Of a stretch of DNA of 64,000 nucleotides, positions 24,175 to 32,224 are shown piece by piece. This DNA comes from Granulicella rosea (GTDB taxonomy: Bacteria; Acidobacteriota; Terriglobia; Terriglobales; Acidobacteriaceae). The notes under the pieces were generated by a model. That model made no database searches, was not told where the DNA came from, and saw only the letters and a program-made list of their open reading frames with translations. Position 1 is the first letter of the stretch. Every line of letters starts with the position of its first letter. The stretch is taken from positions 186,001-250,000 of the forward strand of contig NZ_FZOU01000005.1 of assembly GCF_900188085.1 (NCBI RefSeq), read 5' to 3'. The position numbers and the translations under genes are program-made.

Positions 24175-26041
24175 GTCGTCCATCGCCAAGACCGCCGCCT
24201 CGCGCAGTCTGCTCACCGTGCAGATGACGCAGGAGACCGATTTTCTGGTCGCCCGTCAGCGAGCCAAGCAGATCGCCGCCATCCTGGGCTTCGACCTGCA
24301 GGATCAGACGCGCATCGCCACGGCGGTCTCGGAGATCGCGCGCAATGCGTTCGAATATGCGGGCGGCGGACGCGCGGAGTATTTTCTCGATCCCGAGGAG
24401 CAGAGCCAAAGGCCGAGCCTGCGCATCGTCATCGCGGACAAAGGGAGTGGCATCCCGCATCTGGACTCGATCTGGGGCGGCACCTATAAGTCGACGACCG
24501 GCATGGGCATGGGGCTGGTCGGCGCGCGGCGTCTGCTCGACGACTTCGATCTGACGACCGGCGCCACGGGCACGACGGCGGTGCTGATCAAGCGGCTGCC
24601 GCGCCATGCGCCCGCGCCGCCCGCGATCTCGAAGATCGCCGCCGAGCTGGCGCAGTCTGCCTCGGGCTCGGTCGTGGGTCTGTCTGACCAGAATCGCGAG
24701 CTGATGACGCTGCTGGGCGACCTGCGCACGCGCGAGATCGAGTTGCAGACGCTGAATGAGGAGTTGGAGGAGACCAATCGCGGCGTGCTGGTGCTCTACG
24801 CGGAGCTGGAGGACAAGGCGCAGGCCGTGCAGGCGGCGTCGGAGATGAAGACGCGTTTCCTGTCCGGCGTCACGCATGAGCTGCGCACGCCGTTGAACTC
24901 CATCGTCTCGCTCTCGCGCCTGCTGCTGGCGCATACGGACGGGGATTTGAACGCGGAGCAGGACAAGCAGGTGCAGTTCATCCTGCGTTCGGCCCAGAAT
25001 CTGAGCGAGATGGTGAACGACCTGCTCGATGTAGCCAAGATCGAGGCGGGCAAGACCAGCATCAAGCTGACCGTGTTCACGGTGGCCGACATCTTCGCCG
25101 GTCTGCGCGGCATGTTCCGGCCGCTGGCGCTGAACGAAAACGTCAAGCTGCACTTCGAGATTCCGGTCCGGCCGATGATGCTGCGCAGCGACGAGGGCAA
25201 GATCGCGCAGATTCTGCGCAACTTCGTCTCGAACGCGCTGAAGTTCACGGAGCGCGGCACGGTGACGGTCACGGCGGAGGAGATTCCCCCGCCCGCCGGC
25301 GCGCCGTTGTCCGGGAATATGGGTTGCGTCGTCTTCTCGGTCGCGGATACCGGCATCGGCATCGCGCCCGAACACACCGAGATGGTGATGCAGGAGTGGG
25401 GGCAGGTGGATTCGCCGAGCCACCATCGGCAGAAAGGAAGCGGCCTGGGGCTGCCGCTCTCGCGCAGTCTGGCGGAGTTGCTGGGCGGCCATGTCGACTT
25501 CACCTCGCAGGTCGGCGTAGGCTCGACCTTCCGTCTGATCCTGCCTGCGCTGGTGAGCGCCTCAAGCTCCGAGACCTCCGCGTCGGAGTCCGCCGCGCCG
25601 TTGCCGCACATCCTGATGGTGGATGACGACGAGGTCTCCCGCTACCTGCTGCGGCGTACGCTTTCGGGCTACACCACGGCGGAGATTCACGAGGCAGCCA
25701 CGGGGCAGGCCGCGCTGGAGGCGATCCGGAACAACCCGCCCAGCCTGCTTTTTCTGGACCTTGTCATGCCCGGCATGTCCGGCACGGAGGTGGCTCGACA
25801 ACTGCGCGCGCAGCCGCAGACGCGCGATCTTCCGATCGTTCTGCATACCTCGATGACGCTTTCGGAGGAGGAGCGGCGTGCCTTCGAGGCGCTCGGACTG
25901 ACCATCCTGTCCAAACGCGCGACGGCGCTGAACGCCGGCGGCGACATCCAGATCGAACAGGACGAGTTGAACGCGCAGCTCGAACGCGCGCTCCTTCAAG
26001 TAGGTTTATGTAACATGCATCACAGGCGGCCCCAGGGATGA
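24167..26041 (+). CDS. hybrid histidine kinase with an N-terminal RsbT-like ATPase domain and a C-terminal receiver
   Basis: A 624-residue soluble protein with no membrane segments. Domains in order: an RsbT-like GHKL domain (about 10-145; N-box EIARNAFEYAGG, G1 DKGSGIPH, G2 GMGMGLVGARR); a coiled-coil linker (about 180-225) with EIELQTLNEELEETNR; HisKA with the phospho-accepting His237 in THELRTPLNS; a second, classical HATPase_c (about 340-460; FVSNALKFTERG, DTGIGI, GSGLGLPLS); and a receiver from about 482 (MVDDDE, FLDLVMPGMSG). The receiver ends in ILSKRA, without the usual Lys-Pro. Two ATPase modules in one protein is unusual; the first may be the stressosome contact. It overlaps its neighbours by 8 and 4 bp, so it belongs to the rsb operon. 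Confidence 0.88.
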   Translation: MAKSSIAKTAASRSLLTVQMTQETDFLVARQRAKQIAAILGFDLQDQTRIATAVSEIARNAFEYAGGGRAEYFLDPEEQSQRPSLRIVIADKGSGIPHLDSIWGGTYKSTTGMGMGLVGARRLLDDFDLTTGATGTTAVLIKRLPRHAPAPPAISKIAAELAQSASGSVVGLSDQNRELMTLLGDLRTREIELQTLNEELEETNRGVLVLYAELEDKAQAVQAASEMKTRFLSGVTHELRTPLNSIVSLSRLLLAHTDGDLNAEQDKQVQFILRSAQNLSEMVNDLLDVAKIEAGKTSIKLTVFTVADIFAGLRGMFRPLALNENVKLHFEIPVRPMMLRSDEGKIAQILRNFVSNALKFTERGTVTVTAEEIPPPAGAPLSGNMGCVVFSVADTGIGIAPEHTEMVMQEWGQVDSPSHHRQKGSGLGLPLSRSLAELLGGHVDFTSQVGVGSTFRLILPALVSASSSETSASESAAPLPHILMVDDDEVSRYLLRRTLSGYTTAEIHEAATGQAALEAIRNNPPSLLFLDLVMPGMSGTEVARQLRAQPQTRDLPIVLHTSMTLSEEERRAFEALGLTILSKRATALNAGGDIQIEQDELNAQLERALLQVGLCNMHHRRPQG

Positions 26042-27594
26042 TTCAGCCACGGAACCGCAGAATTCTGTACGTCGACGACACCGAAGAGCAGCGTTACGCC
26101 ATGCGCCGCATCCTCGAAAGCGCCGGTTTCACGGTGATCGAGGCGGGCACGGGTACGGAGGCGCTGCGCGCCCTGGAGGCGCCAGGGAGCGATCGCATTG
26201 AACTGGTCATCCTCGACGTCAAGCTGCCGGATATGTCCGGCTACGACGTCTGCCGGCGGATCAAGAGCGCGCCGGCGACCGCGTCCATGCCGGTGCTGCA
26301 GGTCTCGGCCAGCTTCGCGGACCCGGTGCTGCGGGCGTCCGGCTTCTCGGGCGGCGCGGACGCCTATGTGGCGCAGCCGGTGCATCCCAGCGAACTGCTT
26401 TCGCTCGTCAACGCGCTCATGCGCACGTACGACTCCGAGAAGACGCTGCGTTTTCAGGCCCAGGTCAGCTCGCGGCTGGTCGCCTCGCTGAACTATGAGG
26501 AGACGCTCCGGAGCATTGAGACGGTCTTTCAGCCGCTCTTCGCCGACCGGTGCTACGTACTGCTGCACGGGGGCGCGGCCAATGAAGATCTCACCGCGCC
26601 GGCCGATGTCGATAGCTCTCTGCCTTTGCCGCCGGAGCTGGAGCCGCTGGCGCGCGAGGTTGCGGAGACGGGCGTATCCCGCATGATCGACAGCGCAACG
26701 CTGATTGTGCCGTTGCAGGTTGGGCGCAAACGCCTGGGCGCGCTGGTCTTTCAACTGCTCGATGCGCGGCGTGTCTACCTCGCCTCGAACCTCTCGCTGG
26801 CCGAGAATCTCGCCGATCGCGCCGCGCTGGCGCTGCAGAATGCGAGCCTCTACACCGCGCAGCAGGCCGCGCAGAAGGCGCTGGTGCAGAGCGAGAAGCT
26901 CGCCGCGGCGGGCCGCCTTTCAGCCGCCATCGCGCATGAGATCAACAATCCGCTGGAGTCGATCACGAACCTGATGTACCTGATCGACACCTCGCCCGAG
27001 ATTACGCCGACGCTGAAGGGCTATGTGCAGGAGGCGCTGTCGGAGCTTTCGCGGCTGACGCACATCGCGCGGCAATCGCTGGGCTTCTACCGCGAACTCA
27101 CCGGCCCGATCACCTTCGACCTGAACGAATCCGTTGAGAGCACGCTGCAGATCTACCTGAAGCGCTTTCAGGCGCGACATGTGGAGATCGAGCGCGACTA
27201 CCACCCGGGCAAACTCGAGATGATCGGCGTCAAGGGCGAGATCCGGCAGGTGATCTCGAACCTGCTGGTGAACGCCTACGACGCGATGGGCGGCGAGGGG
27301 ATTCTGCGGCTCGAAACCGCGCTCCTGCCGCCGGATGCGAACGTTCCCGGCGCGCAGCCGATGGTGCTGCTGCGCGCCACGGACAATGGCTCGGGCATCC
27401 GGCCGGAGAACCTGAACCGCATCTTCGAGCCGTTCTTCACGACGAAGGAGGGCACCGGCACGGGACTCGGCCTGTGGGTGTCGGAGAATATCGTCCGCAA
27501 GCATGGCGGCGCGATCCGCGTCGTCAGCCACACGGAGGGGCCGGAGCGCGGGACGAGCTTCGAAGTGACGCTGCCGGTCGGGCCGGCTGTCTAG
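26038..27594 (+). CDS. receiver-GAF-histidine kinase
   Basis: The 518-residue soluble protein starts with a receiver domain (Asp13/Asp14 in YVDDTE, phospho-acceptor Asp60 in VILDVKLPDMSG). A GAF-like domain follows (about 140-275), then HisKA with His300 in AIAHEINNPLES and HATPase_c (NLLVNAYDAMGG, DNGSGI, GTGLGLWVS). The receiver carries Gln113 where nearly all active receivers have Lys (YVAQPV), so its phosphorylation signalling may be altered. It starts 4 bp before the stop of the previous kinase (overlapping ATGA-type junction), which makes it the likely phosphate acceptor or partner of that kinase. It ends the rsb operon; no DNA-binding response regulator follows. Confidence 0.87.
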   Translation: MIQPRNRRILYVDDTEEQRYAMRRILESAGFTVIEAGTGTEALRALEAPGSDRIELVILDVKLPDMSGYDVCRRIKSAPATASMPVLQVSASFADPVLRASGFSGGADAYVAQPVHPSELLSLVNALMRTYDSEKTLRFQAQVSSRLVASLNYEETLRSIETVFQPLFADRCYVLLHGGAANEDLTAPADVDSSLPLPPELEPLAREVAETGVSRMIDSATLIVPLQVGRKRLGALVFQLLDARRVYLASNLSLAENLADRAALALQNASLYTAQQAAQKALVQSEKLAAAGRLSAAIAHEINNPLESITNLMYLIDTSPEITPTLKGYVQEALSELSRLTHIARQSLGFYRELTGPITFDLNESVESTLQIYLKRFQARHVEIERDYHPGKLEMIGVKGEIRQVISNLLVNAYDAMGGEGILRLETALLPPDANVPGAQPMVLLRATDNGSGIRPENLNRIFEPFFTTKEGTGTGLGLWVSENIVRKHGGAIRVVSHTEGPERGTSFEVTLPVGPAV

Positions 27595-27630
27595 GCTCAT
27601 GCGACGGTTATACTCAACCCACACGTACCC

Positions 27631-28821
27631 ATGAAGATCGTTCAAGCCACCTTCGGAGTCTTCCATCATTTCGAACTGGCCCGCGAACTCCTCCGTCGCG
27701 GACACCTGGAGCGGATCTACAGCACCTTTCCCTGGCGGCGGCTGCGGCGTGAGGGGATTCCGCGCGAGCTGGTGGAGACCTTTCCCTGGGTACACGCCAC
27801 GCAGTTTGTGCTGGGGCGCGTGCCGGGGCTGCCGCCGGCGGTCGACGTCTATCTCGACCGGCTGCTCGGCACGTCCTTCGACAGTTGGACGGCCCGGCGG
27901 ATGCCCGCGTGCGACGCGCTGATCGCGCTCTCGGGCACGGGGCTCGAGAATGGCCGGGTGGCGAGGAGCCGGGGCGGAAGGTTCATCTGCGATCGCGGCT
28001 CGACGCACCGCGTTCATCAGGCGGAGATCGTCGAGCAGGAGCATCGCATCTGGAAGCAGCCCTTTCGGCCGGACGCGCAGCGCACCGTGAGCCGGGAGCT
28101 GGCGATCTACGATCTGGCGGATGCGATCGTGGTGCCGTCGCTGGCCGCGCGGCGCAGCTTTCTCGAACGCGGCCATGCGCCGGAGAAGGTTCACGCCATC
28201 CCCTACGGCGTGCGGCTGGAGAGCTTCAGCCCGCGGGGCGCGCCGCCTGTCGACCGCTTCGAGGTGCTCTACGTCGGCGGTGTTGCGCTGCGCAAGGGCA
28301 TACCGTACCTGTTGCAGGCGTTTGCCGCTCTGCGCCATCCGAACAAGCGGCTGCGCATCGTCGGCTGGATCGCGCAGGAGGTGAAGGCGCTGCTCGCCAC
28401 GCTGCCGCAGGATGGGGTGGAGTGGCTGGGCGCGCTGCCGCAGTCGGAGCTGCCGGCGATGATGAGCGCCAGCCACGCGCTGGTGCTGCCCAGCATCGAG
28501 GACGGCTTCGGTCTGGTGGTTCCGCAGTCGATGGCCTGCGGGTGCGTGCCGATCTGCTCGGCCAACGCGGGCGCGGCGGACGCCATCGCGGACGGCGTCG
28601 ACGGCTTCATCGTGGAGGCTCGCCGGGCGGACCTGATCGCCGGGCGGCTGCAGCAACTGGCGGACGATCCCGCGCTGCGCGAGCGCATATCCGCCGCCGC
28701 GCTGGCGAGCGTCCGCCGGTTGGGCGGCTGGACGCAGTATGGCGATCAGTGGGAGTCGCTGCTGTTGCAGCTCACCACCCCGCAACTCACGACCCCGGTA
28801 GTAGCCGCTCCATCGCCGTGA
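27631..28821 (+). CDS. glycosyltransferase family 4-like protein
   Basis: A 396-residue cytosolic GT-B fold enzyme that moves a sugar from a nucleotide donor to an unknown acceptor. The C-terminal half carries the GT4 signature: IPYGVRLESF (about 190-199), VLYVGGVALRKG (about 212-223) and LPSIEDGFGLVVPQSMACG (about 288-306), with the family E-x7-E pattern. No ribosome site is evident. A good -10 box TATACT at 27609-27614 lies 16 nt before the ATG, so the leader is very short. Its last 35 bp overlap the end of the next, opposite-strand glycosyltransferase gene. Both are probably for surface glycan or lipid glycosylation (inference). Confidence 0.85.
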   Translation: MKIVQATFGVFHHFELARELLRRGHLERIYSTFPWRRLRREGIPRELVETFPWVHATQFVLGRVPGLPPAVDVYLDRLLGTSFDSWTARRMPACDALIALSGTGLENGRVARSRGGRFICDRGSTHRVHQAEIVEQEHRIWKQPFRPDAQRTVSRELAIYDLADAIVVPSLAARRSFLERGHAPEKVHAIPYGVRLESFSPRGAPPVDRFEVLYVGGVALRKGIPYLLQAFAALRHPNKRLRIVGWIAQEVKALLATLPQDGVEWLGALPQSELPAMMSASHALVLPSIEDGFGLVVPQSMACGCVPICSANAGAADAIADGVDGFIVEARRADLIAGRLQQLADDPALRERISAAALASVRRLGGWTQYGDQWESLLLQLTTPQLTTPVVAAPSP

Positions 28822-30022
28822 CGATCCCGTCCGCTGTCCGGTCCCAGCTCAGGTCGGCCTCGAAGCGCGCGCGCGCGGTCTCCGCCATCGCGATGTAGGC
28901 CTCGCGGTCGCGCCAGAGCGTCAGCATGCGCTCGACGTAGGCGCTGGCGCGGGCGCCGTCGGGAAAGACGAGGCCGGTGACGCCGTCGGCGATGACCGAG
29001 GGCAGCGCGTCGACCGCGCGGGAGACGGGCGGCAGGGCAAAGGCCTGCGCCTCGACGAACGCAATGCCGTAGCACTCCGCCAGCGTTGGCACGACGAGGA
29101 AGTGCGAACGTAGAAAGAGCTCTTCGAGCGCCGCGCTCTCTTCCGGTACATCCTGGCGCAGCAGGCCGTGGACGGTGACGAAGCCGCCCTCGCCGGGCTT
29201 GGCGCAGATCATGGACTCCGGCAGTTTGGGGCGGCAGCCGACCAGGTGCAGCCGCACCGGCTGGCCTGCCTGCTGCATCTGCCGCGCGACCTCGACCGCC
29301 AGCGGACCGCCCTTGCGCTCCCAGTCGCGGCCGACGAAGAGCAGCTCCAGCATATCGCTCCGGCTGCGTTCGCGGACGCGCGCCATCAGCTCCTCGCGGC
29401 CGATCGAGGGGGTCCAGTTGGCGCCGAGCGGGGTGACGTGCAGCCGCTCGCTCAGTCCCAGATCGCGTCGCGTGCCGCTCTGCGAGTAGAGCCGCAGCGC
29501 CTCGCCGCAGGCCCACTGCGAGCCGAAGCAGAGCCCGTCCAGCCCACGCGCCGCGCGGGCCTCGTCTTCGGCATAGCGCGCGGCCCAGCGCGGCATCGGC
29601 TCCCAGCGCTCGTAGGCCTGCCGCCAGGCGAGCCACGGGGCGTCGCTGAACATGAAGATTTGCGGTGCGGTTGCAGGCCCGCGCTCGAAGCCGCGGCGTT
29701 CGAGATACGCCACGCACTGGCTGGAGATGGAGAGCACGGCGTCCGGCTGTACGCGCTGGATCTCGGCGCGCACCTCGCTGGCCGTCCGCTTCAGCGCGGG
29801 CACGGTCATCCAGAGCGGATGCTTCGGCGGGTTGCCGCCGAGGATCAGCCGCTTGGCGACCTCGACCGGATGCCGCATCGGCGGTCCTGGCCGGAAGACG
29901 GTCAGCCGCTCCACGCGGCGCTCCAGCGCGGCGCGCAGGGAGTAGGGAATCCCGCTCCAGGACTTTGGGTCGAAGGCATCCTCGACCGTCGTCAGAAGCA
30001 GGTGTTTGAGTTGGGACGTCAT
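28787..30022 (-). CDS. glycosyltransferase family 4-like protein
   Basis: A 411-residue GT-B enzyme. The N-terminal half has an acceptor-binding region of unknown specificity. The C-terminal GT4 signature includes VTPLGANWTPS, LLFVGRDWERKGG and VVPTLAECYGIAFVEAQAF, followed by a donor-binding AGYG-like segment. The ATG at 30022 is preferred to one at 30127, because the extra N-terminus would read into an intergenic inverted repeat. A TATCAT box (30031-30036) lies 8 nt before the ATG with no Shine-Dalgarno sequence, as in a leaderless transcript. The stop lies 35 bp inside the 3' end of the convergent glycosyltransferase gene. Confidence 0.84.
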   Translation of the reverse strand: MTSQLKHLLLTTVEDAFDPKSWSGIPYSLRAALERRVERLTVFRPGPPMRHPVEVAKRLILGGNPPKHPLWMTVPALKRTASEVRAEIQRVQPDAVLSISSQCVAYLERRGFERGPATAPQIFMFSDAPWLAWRQAYERWEPMPRWAARYAEDEARAARGLDGLCFGSQWACGEALRLYSQSGTRRDLGLSERLHVTPLGANWTPSIGREELMARVRERSRSDMLELLFVGRDWERKGGPLAVEVARQMQQAGQPVRLHLVGCRPKLPESMICAKPGEGGFVTVHGLLRQDVPEESAALEELFLRSHFLVVPTLAECYGIAFVEAQAFALPPVSRAVDALPSVIADGVTGLVFPDGARASAYVERMLTLWRDREAYIAMAETARARFEADLSWDRTADGIVTAMERLLPGS

Positions 30023-30060
30023 CAGTTCAAATGATAGCCGCAGGGATACGGTGGGCGCCG

Positions 30061-30156
30061 GGTGCCCCATCCTTCGCGCCGTTTGCGAAGGGTGGGACGT
30101 ATGCTGTCTGACCATCTTACGTCCCACCCTTCGATGAAGCCGAAGGATGGGGCGCC
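30061..30156. repeat. long inverted repeat, possible terminator
   Basis: About 40-bp arms (30061-30101 and 30118-30156) pair almost fully apart from a central mismatch of some 6-7 bp, around a 16-nt loop. The outer part reads GGTGCCCCATCCTTCG and the inner part CGAAGGGTGGGACGTA. It sits between two minus-strand genes, directly after the TonB receptor stop, where it could end that transcript. It resembles a dispersed intergenic element rather than a simple terminator, because it has no T-tract. Confidence 0.75.
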
Positions 30157-30162
30157 CGAACT

Positions 30163-32214
30163 CTATTGGCCGCCCCAGCGGAGGCGCAGGCCGCCCAGCG
30201 CGGTGAAGGGCGTGCCCAGCGTCAGGTTCGGCGTGCGCGCGGTCTCGATGCTGCGGTTCAGCAGATTCTGGGCGGAGACGTAGGCGGTCAGATGGCGGCC
30301 CACACGGCTTTCGGCGTAGGCGTCCAGCACGAAGAAGCTGTGCAGCTCATAGAGGTTGGAGCTGTCGTCGAAGGCGTGTCCGCTCTCGCGCGCGGCCAGG
30401 GTGAACGCCGCCGGTCCTCGCCGGTAGCGGGCTTGCGCGGTGGTGGAGTGGCGCGGAACCTGCGGAATCCAGAGGCCGACGAGCGGGGGCGTCTGCGCGG
30501 CGAAGGCCGTCACGACGGCGTGCGCGTACTGGTAGCCGAGGTTGATCGAGAGCGAACGCAGAGGATGGAGCTGCGCCGCCAGCTCAACGCCTTGGCTCTG
30601 AATCTGGCCGAGGTTCTCGCGCTTCAGGGTCTGCGTCGTCGCCGTGCTCGAAAGGAGGACGGTCGAGACGGGCCGGTTGATCTCGGTCCAGAAGTAGGTC
30701 GCCTGCACGGCGGCGCGCTTCGAGGGCAGGCTCCAGTTCAGGCCGCCCTCGGCGCCGGTGGCTCGCTCGGAGAGCAGGGCGGAGTTGGCGAGCGTCGTCT
30801 GCTGGCCGACCTGGCCGGTGCGGTAGAGCTCGTTCATGGTCGGCGTACGGAAGGCGCGGAAGCCCGCCGCATGGAGCGCGAAGCCGCGCGGCAGCGTGCG
30901 GACGAGGCCGAGGCGAGGGCTGAAGACGAGCTCGTGGCGGTCGGAGATCGGGGTTGTCGTCTGCGGGGCGGTTGCGGTCGCGCGGGCGACGGTCTGGGTG
31001 GCGAGGTTGGCGGCCTCGTCCACGCGCAGGCTGCCGGCGCCTGACCAGCCGCCGTGCTCGGCGACCAGTTCGCCGAAGCCGCCGAAGAAGCGCTGCCGGG
31101 CGGAGACATCCTGCACGCCGTTGGGCGCGCCGGCGGTGTAGGGGGTCTCGAAGTCCGTCGCGCGGGTGTCGCGCAGGTCGCCGCCGGCGACCGCCGCGAT
31201 GTGCGAAAGGTGGGCGGATGCGTCCGCCGAGGCGCCGAACTCCTGGGTTTCGACTCGCTGCAGTCTCGTCAGCGATTCAGACGAACGCGTCGGGGTGATG
31301 GACGAAAAGCTCTGGCGGTAGGCCTCGTCGCTGCCGAAGCCGCGTACGCGCCCGCTCACGCGCGGTCCGGCGGTCCAGTCGTCACCCGCTGCGTAGCGCC
31401 ACAGGCGCGTGCCGTTGGTCTGGAGCGGCGTGCCGTTGCCGTGGGCTTCGTTCAGCACGTTGCCCATCAGGTAGGCGCGGCCGGATCGGGGAAGCGAGCG
31501 GCTGAGGACGAGGCGGCCGTTCTGGAAGTGGACGTTCGAGGGCACGTCGACCGCGCCGCGAATGCTGGGCGCGACGATGGTGTAGCCGTCGGTGCGGAAG
31601 CTCTGCCCGGCGGCGAGCGCGTCCCAGCGGCCGTGTTGGAGGTCGCCGCGCGCGCTGTCGTCGGTCGTGTCTTCGGAGCCTGCGGCGAGGTCGGCGTCGC
31701 CGAGCAATGGGCCGGGTCTGGCGGGAATCACGTCGATGACGCCGCCGAGCGCGCTCGAACCGTAGAGGTCGGAGCCGCCGCCCGAGGCCAGCGTGATCGC
31801 CTCGACCGTCTCGGGCGGCATCTCGTTCCAGTGAATCCAGCCGCCGAAGGGATCGTTCAGCGGGACGGAGTCCGACAGCACGAGCGTCCGGCTGGCGGCG
31901 GTCGAACCCAGTCCGCGCAGGCTGATGCCTTCGCTGGTCGGGTTGGCGACCCAACTGCTCGACCGGCGAAAGAGTTCGAAGCCCGCGTGCTGGCGCAGGC
32001 GCTCGTCGAGCGTCAGCGCCGGATACTGGGTCAGGTCGTCGACGCTGAGGGTGGACGTGGTGTTCGCGGTTGGCCCCATGTCGACCCCGGAACGGGTGGT
32101 CGTGACGTTGACGCTCTGCTGCACGGGCTGCGTTGGGGAGGTGGCCGGCTCCTGCGCGGCGCACGTCCCGGCAAGCAGCAACAGGGCGGGTACGAGGCGT
32201 GCGTCGGGACTCAT
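30163..32214 (-). CDS. TonB-dependent outer-membrane receptor
   Basis: A 683-residue protein with a signal peptide ending at GTCAAQ (residue 21). It has a TonB-box-like VNVTTTR segment and a plug domain (about 45-165; LDERLRQHAGFELFRR, SEGISLRGLG, SDSVPLNDPFGGW, GSDLYGSSALGGVIDV). A 22-strand-type barrel ends in LRLRWGGQ. Size and plug sequence fit the metal-chelate/vitamin B12 class (BtuB/FepA-like) rather than the large Oar type at 17463. Substrate unknown. The ATG is 7 nt after a TAGACT box whose TAG is the comEC stop codon, and there is no ribosome site, so it may have its own leaderless start in addition to readthrough from comEC. Confidence 0.87.
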   Translation of the reverse strand: MSPDARLVPALLLLAGTCAAQEPATSPTQPVQQSVNVTTTRSGVDMGPTANTTSTLSVDDLTQYPALTLDERLRQHAGFELFRRSSSWVANPTSEGISLRGLGSTAASRTLVLSDSVPLNDPFGGWIHWNEMPPETVEAITLASGGGSDLYGSSALGGVIDVIPARPGPLLGDADLAAGSEDTTDDSARGDLQHGRWDALAAGQSFRTDGYTIVAPSIRGAVDVPSNVHFQNGRLVLSRSLPRSGRAYLMGNVLNEAHGNGTPLQTNGTRLWRYAAGDDWTAGPRVSGRVRGFGSDEAYRQSFSSITPTRSSESLTRLQRVETQEFGASADASAHLSHIAAVAGGDLRDTRATDFETPYTAGAPNGVQDVSARQRFFGGFGELVAEHGGWSGAGSLRVDEAANLATQTVARATATAPQTTTPISDRHELVFSPRLGLVRTLPRGFALHAAGFRAFRTPTMNELYRTGQVGQQTTLANSALLSERATGAEGGLNWSLPSKRAAVQATYFWTEINRPVSTVLLSSTATTQTLKRENLGQIQSQGVELAAQLHPLRSLSINLGYQYAHAVVTAFAAQTPPLVGLWIPQVPRHSTTAQARYRRGPAAFTLAARESGHAFDDSSNLYELHSFFVLDAYAESRVGRHLTAYVSAQNLLNRSIETARTPNLTLGTPFTALGGLRLRWGGQ

Positions 32215-32224
32215 AGCTTCGAGT

